Part shown: positions 33,701 to 45,700 of the stretch, piece by piece | How the letters are laid out: each line of letters begins with the position of its first letter | Position numbering within the stretch: the first letter of the stretch is position 1 | Assembly (NCBI RefSeq): GCF_030704535.1 | Contig: NC_081806.1 | Span: forward strand, 3,793,001-3,857,000 | DNA length: 64,000 nt | Reading direction: 5' to 3' | From: Vitis vinifera | Lineage: Eukaryota; Streptophyta; Magnoliopsida; Vitales; Vitaceae | Made by a program: the position numbers and the translations under genes | The notes under the pieces: generated by a model | Database searches by the model: none | What the model was told of the DNA's origin: nothing | The model's input: the letters and a program-made list of their open reading frames with translations, nothing else

Positions 33701-36700
33701 TAATTAAAAAAGTAGAATATATATATATGTATGTGTGTGTGTGTGTGTGTAGGAATTCAAAAGGCATAACTAGAATCCTTGTGAATGTCATTTCTTATTT
33801 AAAAAGAGTTTCAGTAAGAATTTATCATTTATATAATAATCTACAAGATAGAAATAAACTTAAGAAACACTGTCACTTCCATCATTTTTGGGCTTGGCCT
33901 GAATGAACACAAAGCCTCACTTTCTATCGGGTGAAATGTTGGCACATTTAGTCATTCCCTTCAGTTCTTTCAATTTTTGTGAATTTTTGCATATGTGATG
34001 TTTAACTCTTGCCTTTTTTGAGATTTAACCTTTGTGCTTGCTCGCTTTGTTTCCCTGAAGAAACATTTTTTACTCTTCATTTCTTTTTTAGGCTGAGAAG
34101 AGAAATATAATCATCAGTTAATGTCCTAGATTTCATCATTTACATTTTTTCTGCAGTAGCCTGAAACAAAGCACTGATTAATCCAATACCATCATATTCT
34201 ACCCCTGCTGGAATAATTAATGTTGATTGAAATGGAATCGATGACTACTCCAGGAGAAAAACTGCTTTAAGCATCTCAAGGTTTGAATGTCTTGTAAAAA
34301 AAAAAAATTGTTTAGAAGACAAAAATATTCTAACCTACATGGTAAAGTAAAAAACCATGTTAACTATCCAGAAATTTTGTTAGGTGGCCTTCCTTTGACC
34401 CATTTTAGGGTTAACTTACTATTTTGATGCTTAAAAATAATTACCATTGTAGCTTTAAAAATGATATTGTTGGTATAAAATATATTTTGTTAATCAATTC
34501 AATTATTGTTTTCTAAATGTTATTTTTTAGTGCATGATAATAATGCGTATCATTTTACTATTATTCAAATAATTTATCATGGAGAATATCACGTTTAAAG
34601 TAGACAATAATTTAGACTGGAATGATGTTCAAGCTATAAATGATCATTTTTTTTTAATTCTCTTACCTTAATAGCTATTTATAATATACATATGTACGCG
34701 CGCGCACAAACACATAGAGTTAGATATACACTTACATGTACATAATGTGTTATATATGCACTTACATGTGCATAATGTGTTAGAATGAACATCCTCATGT
34801 TGTGTATGTATGTGTTCTTGGGCCCCTTTTGCCTTTCAATTTTATCTAAAGCCATGGCCTCTGCTTGGTCTCCTTCAACTTGAAAAAACATGGTTCTCTC
34901 TAGTCATGCTGTTATCCAGCTTTGTATATGAATCATTTTCAAGGATCTCTCATCTTGTTGTTCGGGTGGTGCTCCCTATAGCTTCTCAAGAATGTATCTC
35001 TTTTGTGTGTGTGTGTTTTATATTGTTGCCACCTGCCACTCATCTTGCCTATCAAAAAAATATTTTTGCCACTCATCTTCCTCTACATCCACAATTTTGG
35101 GGTGAGTTGCATGTGTCTCTATACACATGCTTTGAAATTTTTTGTATTCTGATAGAAATTCATTTTTTTAGGCCATGAAATAAATAGGACCCCCATAACA
35201 CAATCCAATACATAAATCTGATCAAATGCAAGAGTAACTATGTGCTCTAGAAAGCAAATGTGTATACCAGTCTTGGTTCCTATCAAACTTACATTGAGTT
35301 TGAGATCTTCTTATCAACTCATTAGTCTATATTACATTTGCCTGGTTCCTAGTCATATGGTTGTTAGTCTTTCCATGAGTTGATTTTCTTATTGGTAATT
35401 GAATTCATTTTTATCCTGTTCTTATGAAAAGTTCATATTTTACAGATTATGTTGCAAAAGACTTGATTGGAAACTTAATTTTGTATAGCTTTATCTGGAC
35501 ATGGATTTACTATGTTTTATTGACTATGGAATTTGAGTGTTGAGCTGAGATAATGTCCTCATATTGCTGTCATGAGATTGATGGGAATTCTGAAACCCAG
35601 CCTTTTCATTTTGTTGTAGGAAGCCAAAGTTCAGTCCCCATAAGTCATAATGCTTCAGAGGATGCTGATGGTGGTGAGACAACAAAACTTCTACTATTCT
35701 TCATTCTTTATTAACGGAAATCTTTTTACACTGTTTAGTATAATCTTCTTTTGCATTTTTACATGCATCATCACTTGTGTTCAATTTCATCTCCACTAGC
35801 AGCCCAGATATGCCCCATGCACCAAGTTTTTTCCATATATTTTAGAAATGCAGGAGAGTTAATAGGAGATTTAGGTGTGTTACCAACTAATGAAACTTTC
35901 ACATCATTGCCTTTCATGTAGGTGAGATATTATCCTTCATCAAGGGTTATGTTGGAAAGTTGTAAATATGGTATGTTTGTTGCCCAAAGTAGGAAGACTG
36001 TTTCTTCTTCTGTGGTAGTCATGTCTGAGGTCTTCTTGTTCATCATGGTTTTATTTTTTGGTATGTCTCAAATGTGTATGCTTGCTGCCCAAAGAAATCG
36101 GAACATTTTTTCTCCAGTAGCAGCTTGGAAACTTGGCATGGTTTCTGTCCAAAAGAGTAGGAATGCCTTTTCACTTTCTGTAGTAGTATAGATAGTGTTG
36201 AATTTTTTGTATGGATAATTATTCAAAACATGGTCAATGCATTTTCGAGTAAGCCATTTAGTTTTCTTTTAGTAAATTTTTCCCCTTCTGGGTATTGAAC
36301 TTGGAACCTCTTAACATCCCAAACCCAATCCCTTGGTGCTTGAACCAGGCCCCATGGGCAGCATGCTAGTTAGTTGATCATTTTAAAATGCTGAATCTTC
36401 TGAAGTATGGAAGTGAGAGGCTCTATGCTTTCATTGATTGGCTTAAATTGGGTAGGTAGGTGGTTACAAATACTACAGATGCATTCAACCATTCCTTTTT
36501 TTTTTCCCTTTGTTTGCTTTTGATTCAGGGCATGCATATTCTCCTTTTGTCACCATTTTCATCAATATTGAATTGCATGGGGGGGCACACGCCAATTACA
36601 ATCTAAGAAAGTGCTCTTGTTAGATAGGATCAGGTAAATGAGTGTGTCAGTGGTTGTATATGTACATCTGTGTTGTTTTTTCTAATAATTGAATGGCACT

Positions 36701-39700
36701 CTCTTGCTTTTGAGGTCTCTACCTCTAGTTATCTTCCTCAACCACTTGATAAGTATATTAGAGTGGCCTACTAGTTGAAGAGCATTTAAGCAAATTTTGT
36801 ACTTTGACTTGCCAACTACAGTGCATTTAAAGTAAATAATTTTATTTTATTTGCAACTTTTGTTAGAACACTATTGGAGAGAGCCTTGGTGGGATAATGA
36901 ATGAACAACATGAGTTTTGAGCTTTCTGCTTTGGTTTTGACTTCTAGTATTAAGGGGTTGTACTCACATTTTAAACTTTTCTGGTGAAGAAATCCTCTTA
37001 TGACCAAGAACTAAAAACTGAAATTGAACTTGAATTTCAGCTGGAACTTTAGGAAAAGTTTGGGAGTCTTCATGGAGCATCTGTATACAGATACTGTCCA
37101 TTTTTCTCATTTTAGTTAACTTCAGTTCTACAAGCACCTTACATTAATATGCTTGCATTTAGAACTTCAGAATTTTTATCTTCTCCTATTCTAACAAGTA
37201 CTTCTCCCACGTGTAAGGGTTCAGTGCACCTATAAGATTTTTTCTTTTTCTCCTCTAAAATCCTTGCAAAAGATCTTTGTCATTTGAAATATCCAGTTGA
37301 AAATTGAGGGCTTTGGGGATTTGGTTAACTCTTGATGGCAAAACAGTGATGTCAAGGGTTGTCCAAGCTTTGTGCTGGTCTAAAAAATTGAGAGCTTTAA
37401 AAGAAGACTTAAAATGTTGGAACAAGAAGATTGTTGGTAATGTGTCTTTGTGAAAAGAGGCAGTATTGGAAGAGATCACATTTTATGGCATTAAAGAGAG
37501 GGAAAGGGCTTTGTTTGAGGGGGAGAAGGAGAATCAAAGGGTGTTTAGGGATGAGTATAATCTCCTTGTGATTTTGGAAGAAATCTCTTGGAGACAAAAA
37601 TCAAGAGCTTTATTGCTTAAGAAAGGAGATAAGAATACAAAGTTCTTTCATCAAATGGCTGATGTGCATTGGCGAGGAAACTTTATTAGCCAAATAAAGG
37701 TGAACTAGTTGTGGTTAAGCAAAGACAAAAAGTTAAAAAGTTGTTCTTTCAATTTTTATTTGAAGATCCTTAGTTTAGGAGATTAGATATTGAGGGATAT
37801 TTTTTCAATTCCATCAATAGGGTGGATAGAGAAGGGCTTGAAAAACCTTTTGGCATAGTGGAGGTGTTGGTTGCTTTTTTACATTTAGGGGGAGATGCAA
37901 CACCTAGCCTTGATGGGTTTTTAACGATGTTGTGGTCGAAGTGTTTGGCTACTATTAGGAAGGAGGAATGGAGTTTGTTAGGGAATTTCATGTGAATGGC
38001 TCTTTTGAAAAAAGTCATGATGCTACTTTTTTTAACACTTCTTTCTAGAAAGGGATTTAGGTCTATCACTTTGGTGAAGAGGCCTTACAAGATCTATGCA
38101 AAGGTTTTAGTAAATAGGCTTAAGAACCTAATAATAGGTAGGATGGTATCAGAGTCTCAAAATACTTTTTGGAAGGTAGGCAAATTTTTTTATTCTTTTT
38201 CGATAGCTAATGAGGCTATTGGCTATGGAACAAAGAATTCTTAAATGGCCCAAGTGTGCAAATTTGACATAATGAAATCCTATGATCATGTAAACTAGAA
38301 ATTCCTTCTTTTAATAGTGGAGAAAATGGGATTTGAGCAAACAAAGGGTAGAATGGATAAAAAAAAATTCTATGGTACAATTATCAATTTTGATGGACAA
38401 TGAGGCTTAACTCTAGAACAAGGAGTTCTTTAGTAGTCTTAGTGTGCGAATTGGAGATAAAGAAAGCCTATGATCATGTTAGCTAGAAATCTATCCTTTC
38501 AATAATGGAAAAAATGGGATTTGAGCAAAACATGGGTGGAACAGATAAAATTTTGCATTTATTCTAATGAGATTTTCAATTTTGGTGAATGAAACACCTA
38601 CAGGTTTCTTCTAGTCTTCCAAGTGATTAGGTTAGGTGGTCCACTCTTTCATTATCTTTTTGTTTTGGTTGTGAAGATTCATAGTTGTTTCATTTCAATG
38701 GTGTTCACAAAAGGGATTTATCAATGGGTTCAAGGTTAGGATAGGGGAGAGAAAAGGATGGAATTTCCTATCTCTTCTTTGCATGTGATATTTTTCTTTT
38801 CTATGAGACTAGTGAGGATCAATTGAGACTCATATTGTGAAAGGCATGACCACTCCTTAGCTTGCTAATACGTGTGCCTTGTTGGAGAAGCACACCTAAT
38901 CTACTTTACTTTTCTTCCTTTTTAAAACACTTTTATTCTTGAAATTTCTAACAGCATATTGAAATGTATACAATTTAATTACTTTTTTTGTTTAATGGCT
39001 CTTTTAAATGTTTGGAATCTTAAATTTTTCATTGATTGGATTGGATTGCAGATCATATTTGATATTGATCATAAGTAGTATTTCATTTCACTTAGGCACA
39101 CACCTTCTATTGCTCCTTATGCCTAAGCCATAGGAGCCTGCACCTTAGGTGCACCTTGCGCTTTTTAAAACCATGTTAAGACATTTGAGATTTGATAGGA
39201 GGTTGTATAAGTTCTTGGCTAAAGTTTTGGCTAATTGACTCAAAAAGGTGGTGGACAAGTACACAAAGAAGCTTTTGTGGATGGCAGACAAATCTTAAAT
39301 GCAATCGTAATTGAAATGAGGCATTAGATTCAATGCTCAATAGCACCAATAGCAGGATCATTTGTAAGTTGGACATTGAAAGACAAGGTGTGGTGAAAGT
39401 TCTTTGGAAAAGCCATTGATAAAAACTCTTGGATAGCAAATGTGGGAGCAGGTTAGGGAGGGGGCCGATGGAGCCTCCACTATCACAGACAGTTCCATCA
39501 TTGGTTATTGGAAAGAGTGGAGGTCTTTTTCTAGAGGCTGCAAAAATTTTAATTTGAAGGAATGAACAGGACAGGTTGGGTTGGAATGAAACCAAGGCAA
39601 GCAAGTTCTCTGTCAAATCTTTTTATGCTTCCTTAGATCAGAAAGGAACTGAGTCACCACAAGCACAGTATGAAATCCGTTGGTGCCAACGAAGGTGGGT

Positions 39701-42700
39701 TTCTTTTCTTGGGAAGCTATTCAACTCTTGATCAACTTAGAAGGGAGGGGTTGAAGTATTCTGAATAGGTGCTTCATGAGTAAATGGGATGATGAATTAG
39801 TTGATCACTTCTCTAATGCTCCAAAGTAATTGTTGAATATAATGTATGTATAGTATACTATCTTTCCTTGTTAATATAGGTCACATGTATGGTAGTTAGG
39901 ACTCCTAGCCTTGTATATATATATCTCTCAATTGTAAGTAGAGATTACAATGAATGAATAAGGTTTTTCTCCTCTCTCTCTCTCTCTCAACATGGTATCA
40001 GAGCCAAAGGAGAAAACCTAATTTTTTTTTCGGTTTAGTCGTGTACTCAATTCCGGCGAACCGTCCCGTGACCGTGTTTTCACTCCGGTCCCCTCACTCT
40101 CTTTCCGAACCACCCCGGACAACCTCATCGCCGTCGGATCTCCATCACGCCGGCAACCTTTTCCGGCGACATTTTCCGGCGACCTTTTTTCCGGGAAACG
40201 ACCACATATTCCGAACCGCCGGAGGCTGATCTACACGCCAGTGGAAACCCCACCGGCAACCGGCATCTCACGCGCCCCCACGCGCCTCCCTTCTCCTCCG
40301 GCCTGTCACCCACGCGCCGGCGCGTGACGGCGCGTGGCCCACTTTCCGGCCACTTCCGACACCTCTCCAGGCTCGTCCGGCGCCGTCTTGGCCTTCTAGC
40401 CCTCCGGCAGTCCTCCCCGAGCCCTGCATCTCCATTTTTTCCCTGGTTTTGGCCTTCTTGCCATTCCGGCCACCTCCGACAGGGCTCCCCCTCCATCCCC
40501 GAGGCTTGGGTGCTGCTTCTCTTCCTCTCCAGGCACGTCACGACCTTTTTTCTCCATTGATTGCACCTCTCACAGCCGTGGTTTCACTGTTTTTCTCTCT
40601 CCGCCTAAATCTGAACCCATCTTAGGGCTCTCTTCGATCCAAATACGTGAATATGCCCACCAAAAATCAGATCTTTACGTCTGTTCTCTCTGGATCTCCT
40701 CTGATTACCTCAGAGAAATTGGTTGGCAGTGAGAATTATCTCTCCTGGTCTGCCTCTGTTGAACTTTGGTTTATGGGTCAAGGATATGAGGATCATTTGG
40801 TTACCCAGGAGGCAGATATCCCTGAGGTTGACCGCGTACAGTGGAGGAAGATAGATGCACAGTTGTGTAGTGTATTATGGCAATCGGTTGATCCCCGGAT
40901 TCTTCTTCATCTTCAGGCCTATAAAACTTGTTTTAAATTTTGGACTCAGGCCAAAGGATTATATACGAATGATATCCAGCGTCTTTATAAGGTGGCTTCT
41001 GCTATTGTCCATCTCAGCCAACAGGACTTGGATCTATCTACTTATATTGGTCAGATTGCCTCTCTTAAGGAGCAGTTCTTGACTGTGATGCCTCTTACTC
41101 CTGATGTTGGGGCTCAACAAACACAGCTTGACAAGTTCTTCATGGTCCTTACTCTTATTGGCCTCCGTCCGGATCTTGAGCCTATTCGTGATCAGATTCT
41201 TGGTAGTTCATCAGTTCCGTCCTTGGATGATGTGTTTGCTCGCCTCCTCCGTATCTCGTCCACTCAGACTTTGCCATCTGATAGCGCTTCAGATTCTTCT
41301 ATGTTAGTTTCTCAAACTACCTCTCGAGGAGGACGCAGTGGTACCCGAGGTAGAGGCCAACGTCCTCATTGCACCTATTGCAATAAACTTGGCCACACTC
41401 GCGATCGTTGCTATCAGTTACATGGAAGACCTCCTCGCACTGCCCATATGGCCCAGTCCTCTGATTCTCCGCTGTCTCAGCCTCCGAGCTCCTCCGCATC
41501 TCAGACATCTCAGGCTTCTATTGCCTCTGTTGCCCAGCCTGGTAATGCCTCTGCCTGCCTTACCCACACATCTTCTCTTGGACCCTGGATTCTAGATTCT
41601 GGAGCATCTGATCACCTATCTGGTAATAAGGATCTTTTCTCCTCTATTACTACTACCTCTGATTTACCTACTGTTACCTTAGCTAATGGTTCTCAAACTG
41701 TGGCTAAAGGTATTGGTTTGGCCCTTCCTCTGCCTTCTCTACCTCTCACTTCTGTCCTTTATACTCCTGAATGTCCTTTTAATCTTATTTCCATCAGCAA
41801 AATCACTCGTACTCTTAATTGCTCTATTACCTTTTCTGATAAATTTGTGACCTTGCAGGACCGGAGTACGGGGAAGACGATTGGCATAGGACGTGAGTCT
41901 CAAGGCCTCTATCACCTCACCTCAGATTCATCTCCTGCAGTTTGCATTTCCACTGATGCTCCTCTCCTCATTCACAATCGTCTAGGCCACCCTAGTCTCT
42001 CCAAGTTCCAGAAGATGGTTCCTCGTTTTTCAACTTTGTCGTCGCTTCCGTGTGAGTCATGTCAGCTTGGGAAACATACTCGTGTCTCGTTCCCAAAGCG
42101 TTTGAATAATCGGGCAAAGTCTCCTTTTGAGCTTGTCCACACTGATGTTTGGGGTCCTTGTCGGACTGCGTCTACTTTAGGATTTCAGTATTTTGTCACT
42201 TTCATTGATGACTATTCTCGATGTACTTGGTTATTTTTAATGAAGAATCGAGCTGAGTTATTCTCTATTTTCCAGAAATTTTATATTGAAATCCAAACCC
42301 AGTTCAATATTTCTATTCGTGTGTTACGCAGTGACAATGCCAGGGAATATTTTTCAGCCCAATTTACTTCGTTTATTTCTCATCATGGGATTCTTCATCA
42401 GTCTTCTTGTGCTCATACTCCTCAACAAAATGGGGTAGCTGAACGCAAGAATCGACATCTTGTTGAGACAGCTCGTACTCTCCTCCTCCATAGTCATGTT
42501 CCTTTTCGCTTTTGGGGGGACGCTGTTCTTACCGCTTGTTATTTGATTAATCGTATGCCCTCCTCTGTCTTACACGATCAGATTCCTCACTCCCTTCTTT
42601 TCCCTGACCAACCACTTTATTTCCTTCCTCCTCGTGTCTTTGGTTGTACTTGCTTTGTTCATATTCTCACTCCTGGACAGGATAAGCTTTCCGCCAAAGC

Positions 42701-45700
42701 CATGAAGTGCCTCTTCTTGGGATATTCCAAACTTCAGAAGGGTTATCGTTGTTATTCCCTTGAGACTCATCGGTACTTTATCTCCGCTGATGTCACCTTC
42801 TTTGAGGACTCACCATTCTTTTCCACCACTTCTGAGTCTCTTCCTGTTTCTGAAGTCTTGCCCATTCCCATTGTCTCCCCACCTGATGTTATGCCCCCTC
42901 GACCACTTCAGGTTTATCATCGTCGCCCTCGTGTCGTTGCTCCTCTCCCTTTTCCTGAGGCACCTGCTGACTCACTTCCTATCCCTTCGGCTTCACCTGC
43001 CCCGGCTCTGCCTTCTCCTAATGACTTACCTATTGCTGTTCGGAAAGGTACTCGCTCTACTCGTAATCCTCATCCTATTTACAATTTTTTGAGTTATCAT
43101 CGATTATCTTCACCCTATTCTGCTTTTGTTTCTGCTATATCCTCTGTTTCTCTTCCAAAGAGCACCCATGAAGCTCTTTCCCATCCAGGCTGGCGACAGG
43201 CAATGGTGGATGAAATGGCTGCTCTGCACTCTAATGGCACTTGGGATCTTGTTGTTTTACCCTCTGGTAAATCTACAGTTGGTTGTCGTTGGGTCTATGC
43301 AGTTAAGGTTGGTCCTGATGGTCAGGTTGATCGCCTTAAGGCCCGTTTAGTTGCTAAAGGCTATACTCAAGTTTATGGTTCTGATTATGGTGACACATTC
43401 TCTCCTGTTGCCAAGATTGCTTCTGTCCGCTTGCTTCTCTCCATGGCTGCTATGTATTCTTGGCCTCTTTATCAGTTGGATATTAAAAATGCCTTCCTTC
43501 ATGGTGATCTTGCCGAGGAAGTTTATATGGAGCAACCTCCTGGTTTTGTTGCTCAGGGGGAGTCTGGTTTAGTGTGCAGGTTACGCCGTTCTCTATATGG
43601 CTTGAAACAATCTCCTCGAGCATGGTTTAGCCGTTTTAGTTCTGTTGTTCAAGAGTTTGGCATGCTTCGCAGTACAGCAGACCATTCAGTTTTTTATCAT
43701 CATAACTCCTTGGGGCAGTGTATTTATCTGGTTGTTTATGTGGACGACATCGTCATTACAGGCAGTGATCAGGATGGTATTCAAAAACTAAAGCAACATC
43801 TTTTTACCCACTTTCAGACCAAAGACTTGGGGAAACTCAAGTATTTCTTGGGAATTGAGATAGCTCAATCTAGTTCTGGTGTGGTCCTTTCCCAAAGGAA
43901 GTATGCTTTAGACATCCTGGAAGAAACCGGTATGTTAGACTGCAAACCGGTAGACACACCTATGGATCCGAATGTCAAACTTGCACCAGGACAGGGGGAG
44001 CCTTTAGGAGACCCCGGGAGATATCGACGGCTCGTAGGTAAATTGAACTATCTCACCATTACTCGTCCAGACATTTCTTTTCCTGTGAGTGTTGTTAGTC
44101 AATTCCTACAGTCACCATGTGATAGCCATTGGGATGCCGTAATCCGTATCCTTCGATATATCAAAAGTACACCAGGCCAAGGTGTATTGTACGAGAACAG
44201 AGGTCATACTCAAGTTGTTGGTTACACAGATGCAGATTGGGCTGGCTCACCCACAGATAGACGTTCCACTTCAGGGTACTGTGTTTTTATTGGAGGTAAT
44301 CTAATATCTTGGAAGAGTAAGAAACAAGATGTAGTGGCCAGATCTAGCGCTGAAGCCGAGTATCGAGCTATGGCTTTGGCAACATGTGAACTCATATGGT
44401 TGAGACATCTTCTTCAGGAGTTGAGATTTGGAAAGGATGAACAGATGAAACTCATCTGTGATAACCAGGCCGCATTACATATTGCATCCAATCCAGTCTT
44501 TCATGAAAGGACCAAGCATATTGAAGTTGACTGTCATTTCATTAGAGAGAAGATCGCATCAGGATGTGTTGCTACAAGTTTTGTCAATTCAAATGATCAA
44601 CTAGCAGACATCTTCACTAAATCTCTCAGAGGTCCTAGGATTAAATATATTTGTAACAAGCTTGGTGCATATGACGTATATGCTCCAGCTTGAGGGGGAG
44701 TGTTGAATATAATGTATGTATAGTATACTATCTTTCCTTGTTAATATAGGTCACATGTATGGTAGTTAGGACTCCTAGCCTTGTATATATATATCTCTCA
44801 ATTGTAAGTAGAGATTACAATGAATGAATAAGGTTTTTCTCCTCTCTCTCTCTCTCTCAACAGTAATAATCCTATGGCATTTGATTTTCTCTTTGTTTGG
44901 AGTGGCTTGGGTGGTGCATTCTTCTGTTAGAGGCAATTTTCTTAGTTGTCATGGTTCTTTTATGGGCAAGAAGAAGAAGAAGAAGAAAGCATAGGGTTGC
45001 TCCCTTGTATCTGTTTTGGATGTTATGAAGGGAACAAAATAGGAGGCCTTTCAAGGGAGTTGAATGGTCGAATCAAGCAATCAAGTCTTCCTTTATGTGT
45101 ATCTTTTTTAATTGGGTTAGAGTGCACATTGAAGATCATTCTATGCCTATGATACACTTTATAGATTGGTTGGGTTCGATGTAAGGAGAGGGTGGCTGGC
45201 TTTTGTGTTCTTTGCTTTTGCTTGCTTGTTTTTGGTGTTAATTTTATACATTGTATGTATCGTGTTGCAGTCTTGCCAAATGCTTTCTTCATTAATATGT
45301 ATCTTTGTTTGCCTATCAAAAAAAGGGTGCAATTTGAGATTTGGTGGAGAAACACTTTAAGAGGAATTTGATTATTGGAAGAAACAATACTGTCAAAAGA
45401 AGGAAGATTGATTCTTATTAAACACTCTTTGAGTCTACTGATTTACTCCATGAGTGAGTTAGATTGGAAAACATCAAAAGAGATTTCATTTTGGGGGATC
45501 ACATAGAGGGAAAGAATATTCACCTATTTAATTAAATAGTTATGCTTGGATAAAAAGGTTGGTGGTCTAGGCATCAGAAGGCTTTCTAGCCTAAATAAAG
45601 TCTTGCTTGACTAGTGGTTATGGAGATTTAATAACAAGAGGGACAAATTGTGAAGGTTATTAAAAAAATGTTTGGAGAGATGGAAGGTGTTAGGAAATCA

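Larger units (their letters stand above)
39831..44862 (+). mobile_element. Complete Ty1/copia LTR retrotransposon (Ale/Retrofit-like), apparently intact
   Basis: A 5,032-bp element in intron 5 of the NUP50-like gene, same orientation. The 162-bp LTRs (39831-39992, 44701-44862) are identical base for base by eye. The target duplication gtaat is perfect (39826-39830, 44863-44867). The primer-binding site TGGTATCAGAGC follows the 5' LTR at 39993, complementary to the 3' end of initiator tRNA-Met as in most plant copia. A polypurine tract (TTGAGGGGGAG) precedes the 3' LTR. The polyprotein frame is fully open. The short LTRs and RNase H/tail phrases suggest the Ale/Retrofit lineage. It looks very young. 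Confidence 0.95.
39176..45336 (+). mobile_element. Decayed sense LINE (copy D), split by the copia element
   Basis: The left part (39176-39825) reads KFLAKVLAN, LKKVVDKY and, further on, FSVKSFYASL. The right part (44868-45336) reads FSLFGVAWVVHSSVRGNFLS, CHGSFMGKKKKK and a C-terminal tail, then GCCTATCAAAAAAA, the LINE 3' end. The copia element with its gtaat duplication lies between them. All frames are broken. Confidence 0.65.

Noticed and set aside
34810..35178. 122-codon ORF in intron 4
   Set aside because: Composition and order show no family character; it lies in non-coding intron, probably on a truncated LINE 3' region.
40125..40541. 138-codon minus-strand ORF in the copia leader
   Set aside because: Arg/Gly/Pro-rich low-complexity reading over a GC-rich leader, no family phrase, antisense to the real polyprotein.
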